From assembly GCF_038397725.1 (NCBI RefSeq), contig NZ_CP151634.1, positions 1,178,001 through 1,242,000 on the forward strand: DNA of 64,000 bases, written 5' to 3'. The notes under the pieces were generated by a model that made no database searches, was not told where the DNA came from, and was given only the letters and a program-made list of their open reading frames with translations. The stretch comes from Microbacterium sp. LWO13-1.2 (lineage in GTDB: Bacteria > Actinomycetota > Actinomycetes > Actinomycetales > Microbacteriaceae). The position numbers and the translations under genes are program-made. This document shows positions 42,180 to 54,472 of this stretch, piece after piece; within the stretch, counting starts at the first letter, position 1; each line of letters begins with the position of its first letter.

Positions 42180-43196
42180 ATGGCGATCATCGACAACGCG
42201 ATCTACGTCAACGGCATCCGCACGGAGAATCCGCAGAGCCTGAGTGAGACGTTCGAGCGGATGCGCGAACGCGGCGGCATGAGCTGGATCGGCCTGTACC
42301 GACCGAGCGCGCAGGAGATCCGCGAGGTGGCCGATGAATTCGGCATCCACCAACTGGTCGTGGAGGATGCCCTCGCCGGCCATCAGCGGGCGAAGCTGGA
42401 GCGCTACGGCGAAGTGCTCTTCATGGTGCTCCGCCCCGCCCGCTACCTCGATGCCGTCGAGGAGGTGGAGTTCGGCGAGGTGCACGTGCTCGTCGGACCC
42501 GACTTCGTCGTCACCATCCGGCATGCGGAGTCGCCCGACCTCGGGCGGGTGCGCCAGCGGTTGGAGGGCGACCCCGAGCTTCTCGCTCGAGGCCCCGAGG
42601 CGGTGCTCTACGCGATCCTGGATGAGGTCGTCGACGAGTACTCGCCGGTGCTCGCCGGACTCGAGAACGATATCGACGAGATCGAGAGCCAACTCTTCGA
42701 GGATGACGTCGACGCCACGCAGCGCATCTATGAGCTGGGTCGCGAAGTGATCGACTTCCAGCGTGCGACGCAGCCGTTGTCCGGGATGCTCGATGCGCTG
42801 TTGCGCGGATCCGAGAAGTACCAGGTCGACGTGGAACTGCAGCGCTACCTGCGGGACGTGCTCGACCACACCCTGCGGGTCACCGACCGCGCCACGACCT
42901 TCCGCACGGTGCTGGACAACGCGCTCACCGTCGAGTCGACGATCGTGGCGCGCCGGCAGAATGAGGAGATGCGACGGATGACGGAGCTGAGCATCCGTCA
43001 GAACGACGAGGTCAAGAAGATCTCGGGCTGGGCGGCGATCCTGTTCGCGCCCACCCTGATCGGCGGCATCTACGGCATGAACTTCGACGTCATGCCCGAG
43101 CTGCACTGGGCGTGGGGGTATCCGATGGCCATCGGCCTCATGCTCGCCATGGGGATCGGACTGTACGCGGTGTTCAAGCGCAAGGGCTGGCTGTAG
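42180..43196 (+). CDS. corA: CorA-type magnesium/cobalt channel
   Basis: A 338-residue CorA/MIT protein. A large cytoplasmic N-terminal domain ends in long helices (RATTFRTVLDNALTVESTIVARRQNEEMRRMTELSIRQ at 237-275) leading to two C-terminal membrane helices. The selectivity signature GMNF (in YGMNFDVMPEL) and the basic tail KRKGWL are present. ATG 42180 follows GGGGTGG. It takes up Mg2+ (or Co2+/Ni2+). Stand-alone gene. Confidence 0.92.
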   Translation: MAIIDNAIYVNGIRTENPQSLSETFERMRERGGMSWIGLYRPSAQEIREVADEFGIHQLVVEDALAGHQRAKLERYGEVLFMVLRPARYLDAVEEVEFGEVHVLVGPDFVVTIRHAESPDLGRVRQRLEGDPELLARGPEAVLYAILDEVVDEYSPVLAGLENDIDEIESQLFEDDVDATQRIYELGREVIDFQRATQPLSGMLDALLRGSEKYQVDVELQRYLRDVLDHTLRVTDRATTFRTVLDNALTVESTIVARRQNEEMRRMTELSIRQNDEVKKISGWAAILFAPTLIGGIYGMNFDVMPELHWAWGYPMAIGLMLAMGIGLYAVFKRKGWL

Positions 43197-43207
43197 AAGC
43201 TCTCGTG

Positions 43208-43702
43208 TCAGAAGAGCGGCGCCGGGAGTGCACCCTCGAGTTCGAGCAGGGCGCGCTTCGTTTCGAGCCCGGCGCCGGTGTCGCCGCCTGAGTATCCGCC
43301 CAGGCCGTCGCTTGCCAGCACTCGGTGGCACGGAACGATGATCGGGATCGGATTCGCGCCCATGATCGCGCCGATGCCGCGGGCCGGCACGCCGGTGCCG
43401 CTCAACGCCGCGAGCTCGCCGTAGGTGACTGCTTCGCCGTAGCCGACGCCCTCGAACAGGGTCGTCAGCACCGCGCGCGTCGTGGCGGACTGCTCTCCGA
43501 GATCGACCGGCACCGTGAAGTGCTGCAGTTCGCCGGAGAAGTAGGCCGTCAACTGCTGCAGTGCCTCAGTCAGCAACGGGTCGGGTTCATCGGAGGCGTC
43601 GTCGGGCCGCGTCGGCCGCCAGCTGACGCGGGTGATCGCCGCGCCATCGGACACCACGCCGATCGTGCCGACCGGCGTCTGCAGCGTGCCGAAGTATCGC
43701 AT
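43208..43702 (-). CDS. ogt: Methylated-DNA--protein-cysteine methyltransferase
   Basis: A 164-residue suicide DNA repair protein that removes methyl groups from O6-methylguanine. The active-site motif PIIVPCHRVLA with acceptor Cys is intact, followed by GLGGYSGG. The N-terminal domain is the short Ogt type with no Ada regulatory domain. ATG 43702. It converges on corA with 11 bases between. Confidence 0.92.
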   Translation of the reverse strand: MRYFGTLQTPVGTIGVVSDGAAITRVSWRPTRPDDASDEPDPLLTEALQQLTAYFSGELQHFTVPVDLGEQSATTRAVLTTLFEGVGYGEAVTYGELAALSGTGVPARGIGAIMGANPIPIIVPCHRVLASDGLGGYSGGDTGAGLETKRALLELEGALPAPLF

Positions 43703-43883
43703 GTGCTGAGCCTACGGTCCGTCTCCGACATCCGCGGAGCTGCCGCTCGTCCGCGCGGCGCACCAGCAGCCCCGCGAACTTGCCGATATATTGTCGACGC
43801 GTCGGAGGCGGGTGTGCCGGCCGAGGCACGAGGGCGGCGGTGCGACCGTCCTCATCATCACCTGACAAGAAACGAGCATTCTC

Positions 43884-44531
43884 ATGACCGGTACAGCACG
43901 AAAGGTGGTCGCGGAAGCGGTCGCCACGTTCCTCTTCGTCTTCAGCATCATCGGTGCGATCAACAGCGGAAGCCCTCTGACGACCCTCGCGATCGGTCTC
44001 GCGCTCGCGGTACTCATCTACTCGGTCGGTCACATCTCGGGCGCTCATCTGAACCCGGCCGTCTCGTTCGGCGTCTTCCTGCGCGGTGGCATGAGCGTGG
44101 TCGACCTGATCGCGTACGTCATCGCACAGTTCGTCGCTGGCGCGCTCGCGGCTCTGGTCAGCAGCGTCGTGTGGCCGGCAGGCGAGAAGGCGATGGTCAT
44201 CGAGGTCGGCCCGGCGTTCCTGGTCGAAGCGCTGTTCACCTTCGTGCTCGTGTGGGTGGTGCTGAACGTCGCGACCACCAAGGCGAACGACGGCAACTCC
44301 TTCTACGGTCTCGCCATCGGCGGCACGGTCTTCGTCGGCGCGACCACGGTCGGAGCCATCTCGGGCGGCGGCTTCAACCCCGCGGTCGCTCTCGGTCTGT
44401 CCGTCAGCGGACACTTCGCGTGGAGCTCGCTGTGGCTGTACATCGTCGCGCCGCTCGTCGGTGCTGCCTTGGCTGCGCTGCTCTTCCGCGTGATCAACAC
44501 CGACGACGCGAAGAAGATCGCCGGCGAGTAA
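43884..44531 (+). CDS. MIP-family aquaporin
   Basis: A 215-residue water channel with six membrane helices and both NPA motifs (SGAHLNPAVSFG and GGGFNPAVALG). Sequence around the second motif (GGGFNPAVAL) fits an aquaporin rather than a glycerol facilitator, which has a conserved Asp after the second NPA; here it is Val-Ala-Leu. A perfect 21-base inverted repeat downstream serves as terminator. Confidence 0.9.
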   Translation: MTGTARKVVAEAVATFLFVFSIIGAINSGSPLTTLAIGLALAVLIYSVGHISGAHLNPAVSFGVFLRGGMSVVDLIAYVIAQFVAGALAALVSSVVWPAGEKAMVIEVGPAFLVEALFTFVLVWVVLNVATTKANDGNSFYGLAIGGTVFVGATTVGAISGGGFNPAVALGLSVSGHFAWSSLWLYIVAPLVGAALAALLFRVINTDDAKKIAGE

Positions 44532-44534
44532 GAC

Positions 44535-44588
44535 CTGCAACGAAGAACGCCGCGTGCTCTCACGAGTACGCGGCGTTCTTCGTTGCAG
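44535..44588 (+). terminator. Terminator of the aquaporin gene
   Basis: A perfect 21-base inverted repeat, arms at 44535-44555 and 44568-44588, starts 4 bases after the aquaporin stop. The arms include GAAGAACGCCGCGT and its complement. Confidence 0.8.
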
Positions 44589-44710
44589 CGCTGTCGCGGT
44601 GCGGTCAGCCGGAGAAGAGGCCCCAGGCTCTTCACCTGCCGGGGTAGGCATGTTACTTTAACCGCGGGGAGGCGACCCTCTCCGTCGGAAGCCTATTCGG
44701 GGGGAACACT

Positions 44711-44791
44711 ATGTGCAGAGACACGTCATGGGGACTCGCTTTCGGACTGCTCGGTTGGGCCCTCATTCATGACTACTGCCTCTACAGCTGA
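44711..44791 (+). CDS. Possible 26-residue single-span microprotein
   Basis: In the 271-base gap between the aquaporin terminator and the oxidoreductase there is a short frame with a GGGG site before ATG 44711: MCRDTSWGLAFGLLGWALIH then DYCLYS. Its middle is hydrophobic enough for one membrane pass. The rest of the gap (44589-44710 and 44792-44859) shows no gene. Supported only by the frame and ribosome-binding-like sequence. Confidence 0.25.
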   Translation: MCRDTSWGLAFGLLGWALIHDYCLYS

Positions 44792-44859
44792 TCTCGCCGC
44801 TTCTCGCACCGTCAATCTGACGGGTCTTGCGGCGATGGGCACGCCTGTGGCGCTGCTCG

Positions 44860-45813
44860 TCAGGCGGCCTCATCCGTCCCCTCGGTGACGATGACGATCT
44901 TGCCGGTGGCATGGCCGGCGATCGAGCGGACGTAGGCGTCGCGCACTCGCTCGAGCGGGTGCACGGAGTCGATCGGCAGGTCGAGGTCGCCGTCGGCCAG
45001 CATCTGCCCCACGATCGCGAGTTCAGCTGCTCCTGCCGCTGCGCCGCCGACTCCGCCGACGGGATGCCGATGTCTGGCGTCGTAGTCGGCGACCGTGTTG
45101 ATCCGCTCCGGGCTCACGCCGAGTCCGAGCGCGATGTCGACCGTGCCGTGGCCGACCGTGTCGAGGACGGCCGTGAACCCCTCGGGTGCGGCCGCTCGCA
45201 AAGCTGCGGAGAGGTCCGCGCCGTAGGCGACGGGGGCGATCCCCAACGAGCGGAGCCTGTCGTGGTTGCCCGGACTCGCGGTGCCGATCACGCGCGCGCC
45301 ACGGAGGACGCAGAGCTGAGCCGTGAGGATGCCGACGCCGCCGGCGGCTCCGCTGACGAGCACGGTGTCGCCCGCGCCGATGGACTGGGACTCCACGCTC
45401 GCGAAGGCGGTGCGCCCGACCACGTTCAACGCCCCGGCGATGATGAGCGACAGGCCGGTCGGAACGCGGACCAGCAACGAGGGGTCGATCACGAGGTGGT
45501 CGGCCTGCGCGTGGAAGCGCAGCCCGCCGAACACGCGTTCCCCCACGCTCCAGTCAGTGACATCTGCGCCGATCCCGGCGATGGTTCCCGCGAAGTCGTA
45601 GCCGTTGCCCGAGGGCAGGCTGCGCTCGTAGGGATCGTGCATGGGCTTGCCGCTGAAAAGCTTCCAGTCGACGGGGTTCACTCCGGCGGCGGCGACGCGC
45701 ACGAGAACCTCGTTCGATGCCGGAACAGGTGTCGGGCGCCGCTCGATCTCCAGCACTTCGGGTCCGCCGAAGCGTCGGAAGACCACGCGTCGCGAGCTGT
45801 CGCTGAGGGGCAT
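44860..45813 (-). CDS. NADP-dependent quinone oxidoreductase-like MDR protein
   Basis: A 317-residue medium-chain dehydrogenase/reductase without the catalytic zinc residues. It has RRFGGPEVLEIERRPTPVPASNEVLVRVAAAGVNPVDWKLFSG, the family start, and the cofactor motif LVSGAAGGVGILTAQL. It probably reduces quinones or alpha,beta-unsaturated carbonyls with NADPH. ATG 45813. Divergent from the PEP synthase regulatory gene. Confidence 0.85.
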   Translation of the reverse strand: MPLSDSSRRVVFRRFGGPEVLEIERRPTPVPASNEVLVRVAAAGVNPVDWKLFSGKPMHDPYERSLPSGNGYDFAGTIAGIGADVTDWSVGERVFGGLRFHAQADHLVIDPSLLVRVPTGLSLIIAGALNVVGRTAFASVESQSIGAGDTVLVSGAAGGVGILTAQLCVLRGARVIGTASPGNHDRLRSLGIAPVAYGADLSAALRAAAPEGFTAVLDTVGHGTVDIALGLGVSPERINTVADYDARHRHPVGGVGGAAAGAAELAIVGQMLADGDLDLPIDSVHPLERVRDAYVRSIAGHATGKIVIVTEGTDEAA

Positions 45814-45969
45814 GGCTCCACCCTAGGATCCGCAGAGGTCATCGGGGCGGTTCGAACGTTTGCCGTGATGATAAATGTGGTAATTCTTATCGTCGACTTC
45901 CGGAACGCTGACCGCACTTCTTTCTTAGGCTCGACCTAGTTCCCGTTCCCGAAGTGAGGTTCGCCCACT

Positions 45970-46818
45970 GTGTCTCTGACGAATCCCGTGCAGCCCCTCG
46001 GCGTTGTCGTCGAGACCCGCGACGCCTACTTCGTGTCCGACAGCACGGGTATCACCGCGGAAACCCTCGGCAACGCGCTGCTCGCGAACTTCCCGGGCGT
46101 GCGGTTCCGTCGGCACACCGTGCCGTTCGTCGACACGGTCGAAGGCGCGCAGAACGTCGTCGGCAGCATCCGCTCGAGCGATTCGGCTGGCGGCGTCCCG
46201 ATCGTCTTCACCACCGTGAAGTCGGCGAAGATCCTCACGGCACTGGGCGAGTCCGGCGCGGTGATGATCGATCTCCTCGGCGGGCACCTGCGTGAGCTCG
46301 AAACGAGCCTGGGCAGCGCGGCATCCGAGCAGTTGGGGCAGTACCACGGCGTGGGCGACATCGAACGCTACTTCGCCAGGATGCGCGCCGTCGAGTACGC
46401 GATCGAACACGACGACGGGCAGAGCATGCGCGCCCTCGACATCGCCGACGTGATCATCATCGCGCCGTCCCGCTGCGGCAAGACCCCGACGACCATGTAC
46501 CTGGCCCTGCAGTACGGGCTGCTCGTCGCGAACTACCCGCTCACCGACGACGACTTCCCCGCCGATGCGCTGCCTCGTACCGTCGCGAAGTTCGCCGCCA
46601 AGTGCTTCGGCCTGACCACCACGCCGCTCCGGCTCAGTCAGGTACGTCACGAGCGACGCCCGGACAGCACCTACTCGAGCCTCGCCCAGTGCACGCTCGA
46701 GATCCGTCGCGCCGAAGATCTCTACCGCCGCAACCGCGTTCCGTTCCTCAACTCCTCGACGAAGTCGGTCGAGGAGATGTCCGCCGTGATCATGCAGTCC
46801 ATGCGACTGCGCAGCTGA
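45970..46818 (+). CDS. PEP synthase regulatory protein (kinase/pyrophosphorylase, DUF299)
   Basis: A 282-residue DUF299 protein. It switches PEP synthase (or PPDK) off and on by ADP-dependent phosphorylation and Pi-dependent dephosphorylation of a Thr near the catalytic His. Visible motifs are YFVSDSTGITAETLGNALL and the P-loop-like IIIAPSRCGKTPTTMYLA. Its gene lies 66 bases upstream of ppsA, so the pair is one functional unit. GTG 45970 is preceded by GTGAGG; a TAGGCT box lies at 45926-45931. Confidence 0.9.
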   Translation: MSLTNPVQPLGVVVETRDAYFVSDSTGITAETLGNALLANFPGVRFRRHTVPFVDTVEGAQNVVGSIRSSDSAGGVPIVFTTVKSAKILTALGESGAVMIDLLGGHLRELETSLGSAASEQLGQYHGVGDIERYFARMRAVEYAIEHDDGQSMRALDIADVIIIAPSRCGKTPTTMYLALQYGLLVANYPLTDDDFPADALPRTVAKFAAKCFGLTTTPLRLSQVRHERRPDSTYSSLAQCTLEIRRAEDLYRRNRVPFLNSSTKSVEEMSAVIMQSMRLRS

Positions 46819-46884
46819 CCAGCCCACGCAGCATCCACGTTTCATCCTCGACCCGCGCACAACGCACACCTCTCAGGAGCCCTC

Positions 46885-49269
<2,385 letters not shown>

Positions 49270-49275
49270 GCTGGC

Positions 49276-49336
49276 GTTCACAGAGCACAAACGGCTCTAT
49301 CCGAGGTGCGGATAGAGCCGTTTGCGCTCTGCGAAC
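49276..49336. repeat. Palindromic repeat, family TTCRCAGAGCRCAAACGGCT (copy 2)
   Basis: Inverted 27-base arms (49276-49302 and 49310-49336) with two mismatches and a 7-base loop. The outer 19 bases match the repeat at 31863 closely. It sits 6 bases after the ppsA stop and 14 bases before the end of the convergent ABC permease, so it can serve as a two-way terminator. Confidence 0.8.
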
Positions 49337-49349
49337 AGGAGCCGCGGCG

Positions 49350-50114
49350 TCAGCTGATCTTCTTGCGGTAGATCGCGATGGCGAAGGCGTAGGCGACCAC
49401 GAGGATGCCGACGCACCAGGCGAGGGCGATCCAGAGCTCGTTGCCGACCGGCTGCTGGGCGAACAGCGCCCTGATCGAGTTCACGATCGAGGTCACCGGC
49501 TGGTTCTCGGCGAACCAGGCCACCGGTCCTGGCATCGTGTCGGTGGGCACGAACGCCGAACTGATGAACGGCAGGAAGATGAGCGGGTAGCTGAACGCGC
49601 TCGCGCCGTCGACCGTCTTCGCGGAGAGTCCGGCGATCACTGCGAGCCAGGTCAGGGCGAGGGTGAACAGGACCAGGATCCCGGTCACGCCGAGCCAGGC
49701 GCCGACGGATGCTCCGGTGCGGAACCCCATCAGCAGGGCAACGCCGATGACGATCGCAACCGACACCAGGTTCGATACGAGCGACGTGATCACGTGCGCC
49801 CAGAGGACGCTGGACCGGGCGATCGGCATCGACTGGAACCGCTCGAAGATGCCGCCCTGCATGTCGAGGAACAGCCGGTACGCGGTGTACGCGATGCCGG
49901 AGGCGATCGTGATCAACAGGATGCCGGGAAGCATGTAGTTGATGTACGACTCGTCGGATCCGGTGTTGATCGCGCCTCCGAGCACGTACACGAACAGGAG
50001 CATCAGGGCGATCGGGGTGACCGCCGTGGTGATGATCGTGTCGGGGCTGCGGAGGATGTGGCGCAGCGACCGGCCGGTGAGGACGCGGGTGTCGCTGAGG
50101 ACGTGGGAGGCCAT
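49350..50114 (-). CDS. ABC-2 exporter permease
   Basis: A 254-residue DrrB-like permease with six membrane helices and the ABC-2 features SVLWAHVITSLVSNLVSVAIVIG and LIFLPFISSAFVPTDTMPGPVAWFAENQPVT. It works with the ATPase encoded just upstream (1-base gap). The operon PadR-DUF1048-ATPase-permease is the usual layout of a drug- or antibiotic-responsive exporter. The substrate is unknown. Confidence 0.87.
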   Translation of the reverse strand: MASHVLSDTRVLTGRSLRHILRSPDTIITTAVTPIALMLLFVYVLGGAINTGSDESYINYMLPGILLITIASGIAYTAYRLFLDMQGGIFERFQSMPIARSSVLWAHVITSLVSNLVSVAIVIGVALLMGFRTGASVGAWLGVTGILVLFTLALTWLAVIAGLSAKTVDGASAFSYPLIFLPFISSAFVPTDTMPGPVAWFAENQPVTSIVNSIRALFAQQPVGNELWIALAWCVGILVVAYAFAIAIYRKKIS

Positions 50115-50115
50115 G

Positions 50116-50900
<785 letters not shown>

Positions 50901-50904
<4 letters not shown>

Positions 50905-51269
50905 CGCTGCTCACCCCGCTTCGCGTCGCCGATGTCCTTGAGCAGACGGGCGCGCTCCTTATCGATCCAGTGCTTGCCTCCGTAGGACTGCGCGAAGGTC
51001 TCGGCGAATTCGACGGGGTCGTCGCCGACGATGTCGCCGACCGGAGTGCCGTCGACCGCGGCGCGCTCCCAGAGGTCCGCCAGATCGGTGAACATCTTCA
51101 TGAGCGTCTCGCCGTCGGTGATGCCGCCGAAGTACATGAAGTACCGGTGCATCGCCTTGGCTGCCGTGGCGTACGGCTCGGGAAGGCCGTCGATGCGGGC
51201 CTTGTCCTGCTTGTACTGCTTCTTCTGTTCGAGTGAGCCGGTGAGGGCTTCGATCCATTTCGCGGCCAT
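50901..51269 (-). CDS. DUF1048 protein
   Basis: A 122-residue protein of the DUF1048 family, almost always encoded between a PadR regulator and an ABC exporter. Features are MAAKWIEALTGSLEQKKQYK, LPEPYATAAKAMHRYFMYFGG and FAQSYGGKHWIDKERARL. The function is unknown; it may modulate the PadR protein or sense the drug. ATG 51269 is used: the longer frame adds a tail that overlaps the PadR gene. Confidence 0.85.
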
Positions 51270-51271
51270 GA

Positions 51272-51634
51272 TTACTCTCCTTCGTCCTGCGAGTTGTCGT
51301 GTGTGCGTGCGATGTGCTGGTGGAGCTGTTCGATCCGTTCCGAGAGGAAGCGCCATGTCTTCCAGAACTCGTCGAGCTGTTCTCGCCCCTGTGTGTTGAG
51401 CGAGTAGACCTTTCGTGGGGGGCCCTTCTCGGACGGGACCTTCTCCACATCGACGAGACCGCGCTGCTCGATCCGTACGAGCAGGGCGTAGATCGTGCCC
51501 TCGGCGATCTCGGCGAATCCTTCGTCGCGAAGCCGTGCTGTGATCTCGTACCCGTATGCCGGGTGTTCGGACAGCGTCGCGAGGACGATGCCCTCCAGAG
51601 TGCCTTTCAGCATCTCCGTCATCTGGTTGCCCAT
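51272..51634 (-). CDS. PadR family regulator
   Basis: A 120-residue PadR-like winged helix: LKGTLEGIVLATLSEHPAYGYEITARLRDEGF, IAEGTIYALLVRIEQRGLVDVEKV, then a C-terminal dimer helix. ATG 51634 is chosen for its strong AAGGAGG site 8 bases upstream; in-frame GTG 51643 lies on top of that site. It represses its own exporter operon through the repeats at 51656. Confidence 0.88.
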   Translation of the reverse strand: MGNQMTEMLKGTLEGIVLATLSEHPAYGYEITARLRDEGFAEIAEGTIYALLVRIEQRGLVDVEKVPSEKGPPRKVYSLNTQGREQLDEFWKTWRFLSERIEQLHQHIARTHDNSQDEGE

Positions 51635-51655
51635 TCGGATCACCTCCTTCTACTT

Positions 51656-51710
51656 AGTGTTGCTGGCTACTGGTAGACGGTAACACTAAGTACCGGTAGT
51701 TAGCAACACT
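51656..51710. promoter_or_regulatory. PadR operator with multiple AGTGTT half-sites
   Basis: AGTGTTGCT at 51656-51664 with CTAC at 51667 is mirrored by GTAG at 51696 and AGCAACACT at 51702-51710; a third half-site AACACTA lies at 51682-51688. AGTGTT/AACACT half-sites are usual for PadR proteins. The cluster sits directly upstream of the PadR gene. Confidence 0.7.
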
Positions 51711-51771
51711 GAATAGCAAAAAACTTCTGGAGGTCCCGGGCGTGCGGAAGTCGCGCCGCTACGGTGAGAGC

Positions 51772-52446
51772 ATGCCCGCCGAAACATCCATCTCCGTGCC
51801 CGCACTCCGCGAGGGTGAGTTCATCCGCTTCGTCAGCACGCCGCAGGAGCAGTCCGGCGCGGCCAGCCGACACCTGCGCATCCTCATCGCTTCGATCGTG
51901 ATCCTGGTGCTCGCCGGACTCGCGTTCCCGTTCTTCCCTGGCCAGCGTCCGCTCCTGATCGTGGTCGCGGTTCTGGCCGTCGTGAGCGCACTGCTCTTCA
52001 CGCTTCTCTTCGTCGGCGCCCGCAAGGCCGCTGGCCTGACCGGCGACGACCTCATCGACCTGATCGTGGTGCCTCAGGGATTCATCACACAGGGCGGGTT
52101 CGTGATCCCGTGGCAAGAAGTGAGCAAGCTCGAGGTCGTCACCTTCGTACCGAGGTCGGTGCGCGGAAGCGTTCCTGCTCAGGCGGGAGCTTTCCTCGCT
52201 TCGCGGCTCGCTCAGCACGAGGGCGCGGACATCGCGGTGCGGATCCACCTGCATGACTGCAAGGCCGCCATCGCCCGTGCGACCAAGATGCAGAAGCTCG
52301 CCCTCATCGATGACATCGGCGGTAAGGCGGGCTATGCCCAGTGCGCGCTGGGATTGAAGCCGGCGGCAGAGATCAGCCCGCTGTTGCCGATACTGGAACG
52401 CGAAGCCGCGTCACACCGAGTTCCCCTGGAGTTCACGACGGTCTGA
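51772..52446 (+). CDS. Two-helix membrane protein of unknown function
   Basis: A 224-residue protein with two membrane helices (about 38-57 and 62-83) and a soluble C-terminal part with a PH-like beta-rich segment (LIVVPQGFITQGGFVIPWQEVSKLEVVTF). ATG 51772 is 7 bases after a TACGGT -10-like box (51760-51765), suggesting a leaderless start; an in-frame GTG at 51742 is the alternative. A similar two-helix protein follows at 52477, and both may serve one process. Unknown function. Confidence 0.6.
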   Translation: MPAETSISVPALREGEFIRFVSTPQEQSGAASRHLRILIASIVILVLAGLAFPFFPGQRPLLIVVAVLAVVSALLFTLLFVGARKAAGLTGDDLIDLIVVPQGFITQGGFVIPWQEVSKLEVVTFVPRSVRGSVPAQAGAFLASRLAQHEGADIAVRIHLHDCKAAIARATKMQKLALIDDIGGKAGYAQCALGLKPAAEISPLLPILEREAASHRVPLEFTTV

Positions 52447-52476
52447 TCTGATGATCTGACCCCGGGCTCGGGGCGG

Positions 52477-53085
52477 ATGGAGGCGGTCGTGGACGAAGAA
52501 GCACCGGTCGGGCACGTCGTGCACCTGGTTCGGGCATTCGACGAGAGCGGGGCGCCGGCTCGTGCGGGATTCGGTACGCGGTTGCGTCCGACCACGCGGA
52601 TGGTGCTCTGGATACTCGTCGGTCTGGCCGCCATCGGGACGGTCTTCATAGTCGTCATGCTGTGGACGGATGGCCCGCCCTGGTGGTTCGGTGTGATCTT
52701 CACCCTGATGCCCGCATTCTTCGTCTTCGGGTGCGCGGTCGCGCTGGGGGAATCAGGGCGTCTCTCTCGTCGTGAAGGGCGGCTCGCCGAACGGTGGGCG
52801 CTGACGCGAGAGCGCGCGACCTCGACCGGAGGACGCGTCAGCGATCGTGAAGTGTCTCTCATGGAGCACGGCGGGGTGTCGGCCTTCACGTTGACTGTTG
52901 CCGGCGATGCCGGCTGGTCGATCCGCGCGCGCTGGCATCGCAGCAATCCGGACAATCGCGATGAGACCCTGCTGCAGACGCAAATCCCCGCGATCGGTTC
53001 CCGAGTGCGGATCTGGAGCGTCGGGATGCCGGACGACGACGCTCCCGTCATCGTGCAGGCGCTCGACGCGAGCGTGGTGGCGTGA
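52477..53085 (+). CDS. Two-helix membrane protein of unknown function
   Basis: A 202-residue protein with two membrane helices (about 42-63 and 67-90), then a charged linker (ESGRLSRREGRLAERWALTRERA) and a beta-rich C-terminus (VRIWSVGMPDDDAPVIVQALD). An in-frame GTG at 52489 with a GGAGG site six bases upstream is as good a start as ATG 52477. Not recognised; similar in layout to its upstream neighbour. Confidence 0.6.
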   Translation: MEAVVDEEAPVGHVVHLVRAFDESGAPARAGFGTRLRPTTRMVLWILVGLAAIGTVFIVVMLWTDGPPWWFGVIFTLMPAFFVFGCAVALGESGRLSRREGRLAERWALTRERATSTGGRVSDREVSLMEHGGVSAFTLTVAGDAGWSIRARWHRSNPDNRDETLLQTQIPAIGSRVRIWSVGMPDDDAPVIVQALDASVVA

Positions 53086-53193
53086 TCTTGGAAATGCGAC
53101 TGTAACGAACCGGACCTGGTCACGAAACGACGGTGCGCCACTCTGAGACTCACCCGACGCCTCCGTGCGTCCTCGGAGAGAGGCTCGACCGTC

Positions 53194-54462
53194 ATGGATC
53201 AAGGCAATACCGCGTTCATTCTCATAGCTGCCGCACTCGTGCTGTTGATGACGCCAGGACTGGCGTTCTTCTACGGCGGCCTCGTGAAAGCCAAGAGTGT
53301 CATCAGCATGATGATGCTCAGCTTCGGTGCGCTGGGGCTCATCGGAGTTCTATGGGTGCTGTACGGATACGCGATCGCGTTCCCCGGCGCCGAGGGCACC
53401 GTGGCGCCGTGGTCGATCGACGCGGCGGCAGTGGGGCTCAACAGCCTCCTCGAGACGCCGGAGGGCGCCGCCTACCCGCCGCTGGCGTTCGTCGCATTCC
53501 AGGCGACCTTCGCGATCATCACCGTCGCACTCATCTCGGGAGCGATCGCCGACCGCGCGAAGTTCGGCTCCTGGATGATCTTCGCCGCAATCTGGGCGAC
53601 GATCGTGTACTTCCCGGTCGCGAGCTGGGTGTTCAACTTCGGTCTCGCAGACGACGGCAGCTTCGCGTACGGCGGCTGGATCACGCACGGACTCCAGGAG
53701 ACCTTCGGGCTCGGCGCGATCGACTTCGCCGGTGGCACGGCCGTCCACATCAACGCCGGTGCCGCGGCTCTCGCTCTGGCGCTCGTGCTCGGCCGCCGCG
53801 TCGGCTTCCAAAAGGGCGCGCACGTGCCGCACAACCCGCCGTTCGTCCTGCTCGGTGCTGGTCTGCTCTGGTTCGGCTGGTTCGGCTTCAACGCCGGTTC
53901 CGAGCTCGCCGCCGACGGCACTGCGGCTCTGGCCTTCGTCAACACGATCGCCGCTCCCGCTGCGGCGCTCCTCGCCTGGCTCGTCGTCGAGAAGTTCAAA
54001 GACGGCAAGCCGACCTCGGTGGGTGCTGCGTCTGGAGCTGTCGCCGGACTCGTCGCGATCACACCCGCGTGCGCGTCGCTGCACCCGGTGTGGGCGATCC
54101 TCCTCGGCTTCATCGCCGGTGCCGCCTGCGCCCTCGCCGTCGAGCTGAAGTACAAGCTGGGCTTCGATGACTCGCTCGACGTCGTCGGCATCCACCTCAT
54201 CGGCGGCCTCATCGGAACCCTGTACCTCGGCTTCTTCGCCAACGGCACCGGCCTGTTCATGGGCGGCGACGGAACCCAGCTGCTGGTCCAGGCGATCGCC
54301 GCATTCAGCGTGATGATCTACTCGTTCGTACTGGCCTTGGCCATCGGCTTCGCCATCCAGAAGACGATCGGATTCCGGGTGAAGAACGAAGACGAGGTCG
54401 CGGGAATCGACACCGTCGTGCACGGAGAAGAGGGCTACGTCCTCGACCCGATCCGCGCATAG
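53194..54462 (+). CDS. amt: Ammonium channel
   Basis: A 422-residue Amt/Rh protein with eleven membrane helices. It has DQGNTAFILIAAALVLLMTPGLAFFYGGLV, the AFQATFAIITVALISGAIADR block, GGTAVHINAGAAALA and DDSLDVVGIHLIGGLIGTL, including the twin-His pore residues (VHINAG, GIHLIGG). It conducts NH4+/NH3 inward. No glnK or glnD gene follows. A perfect 19-base hairpin comes 10 bases after the stop. Confidence 0.93.
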   Translation: MDQGNTAFILIAAALVLLMTPGLAFFYGGLVKAKSVISMMMLSFGALGLIGVLWVLYGYAIAFPGAEGTVAPWSIDAAAVGLNSLLETPEGAAYPPLAFVAFQATFAIITVALISGAIADRAKFGSWMIFAAIWATIVYFPVASWVFNFGLADDGSFAYGGWITHGLQETFGLGAIDFAGGTAVHINAGAAALALALVLGRRVGFQKGAHVPHNPPFVLLGAGLLWFGWFGFNAGSELAADGTAALAFVNTIAAPAAALLAWLVVEKFKDGKPTSVGAASGAVAGLVAITPACASLHPVWAILLGFIAGAACALAVELKYKLGFDDSLDVVGIHLIGGLIGTLYLGFFANGTGLFMGGDGTQLLVQAIAAFSVMIYSFVLALAIGFAIQKTIGFRVKNEDEVAGIDTVVHGEEGYVLDPIRA

Positions 54463-54472
54463 CTCGCTCGCG

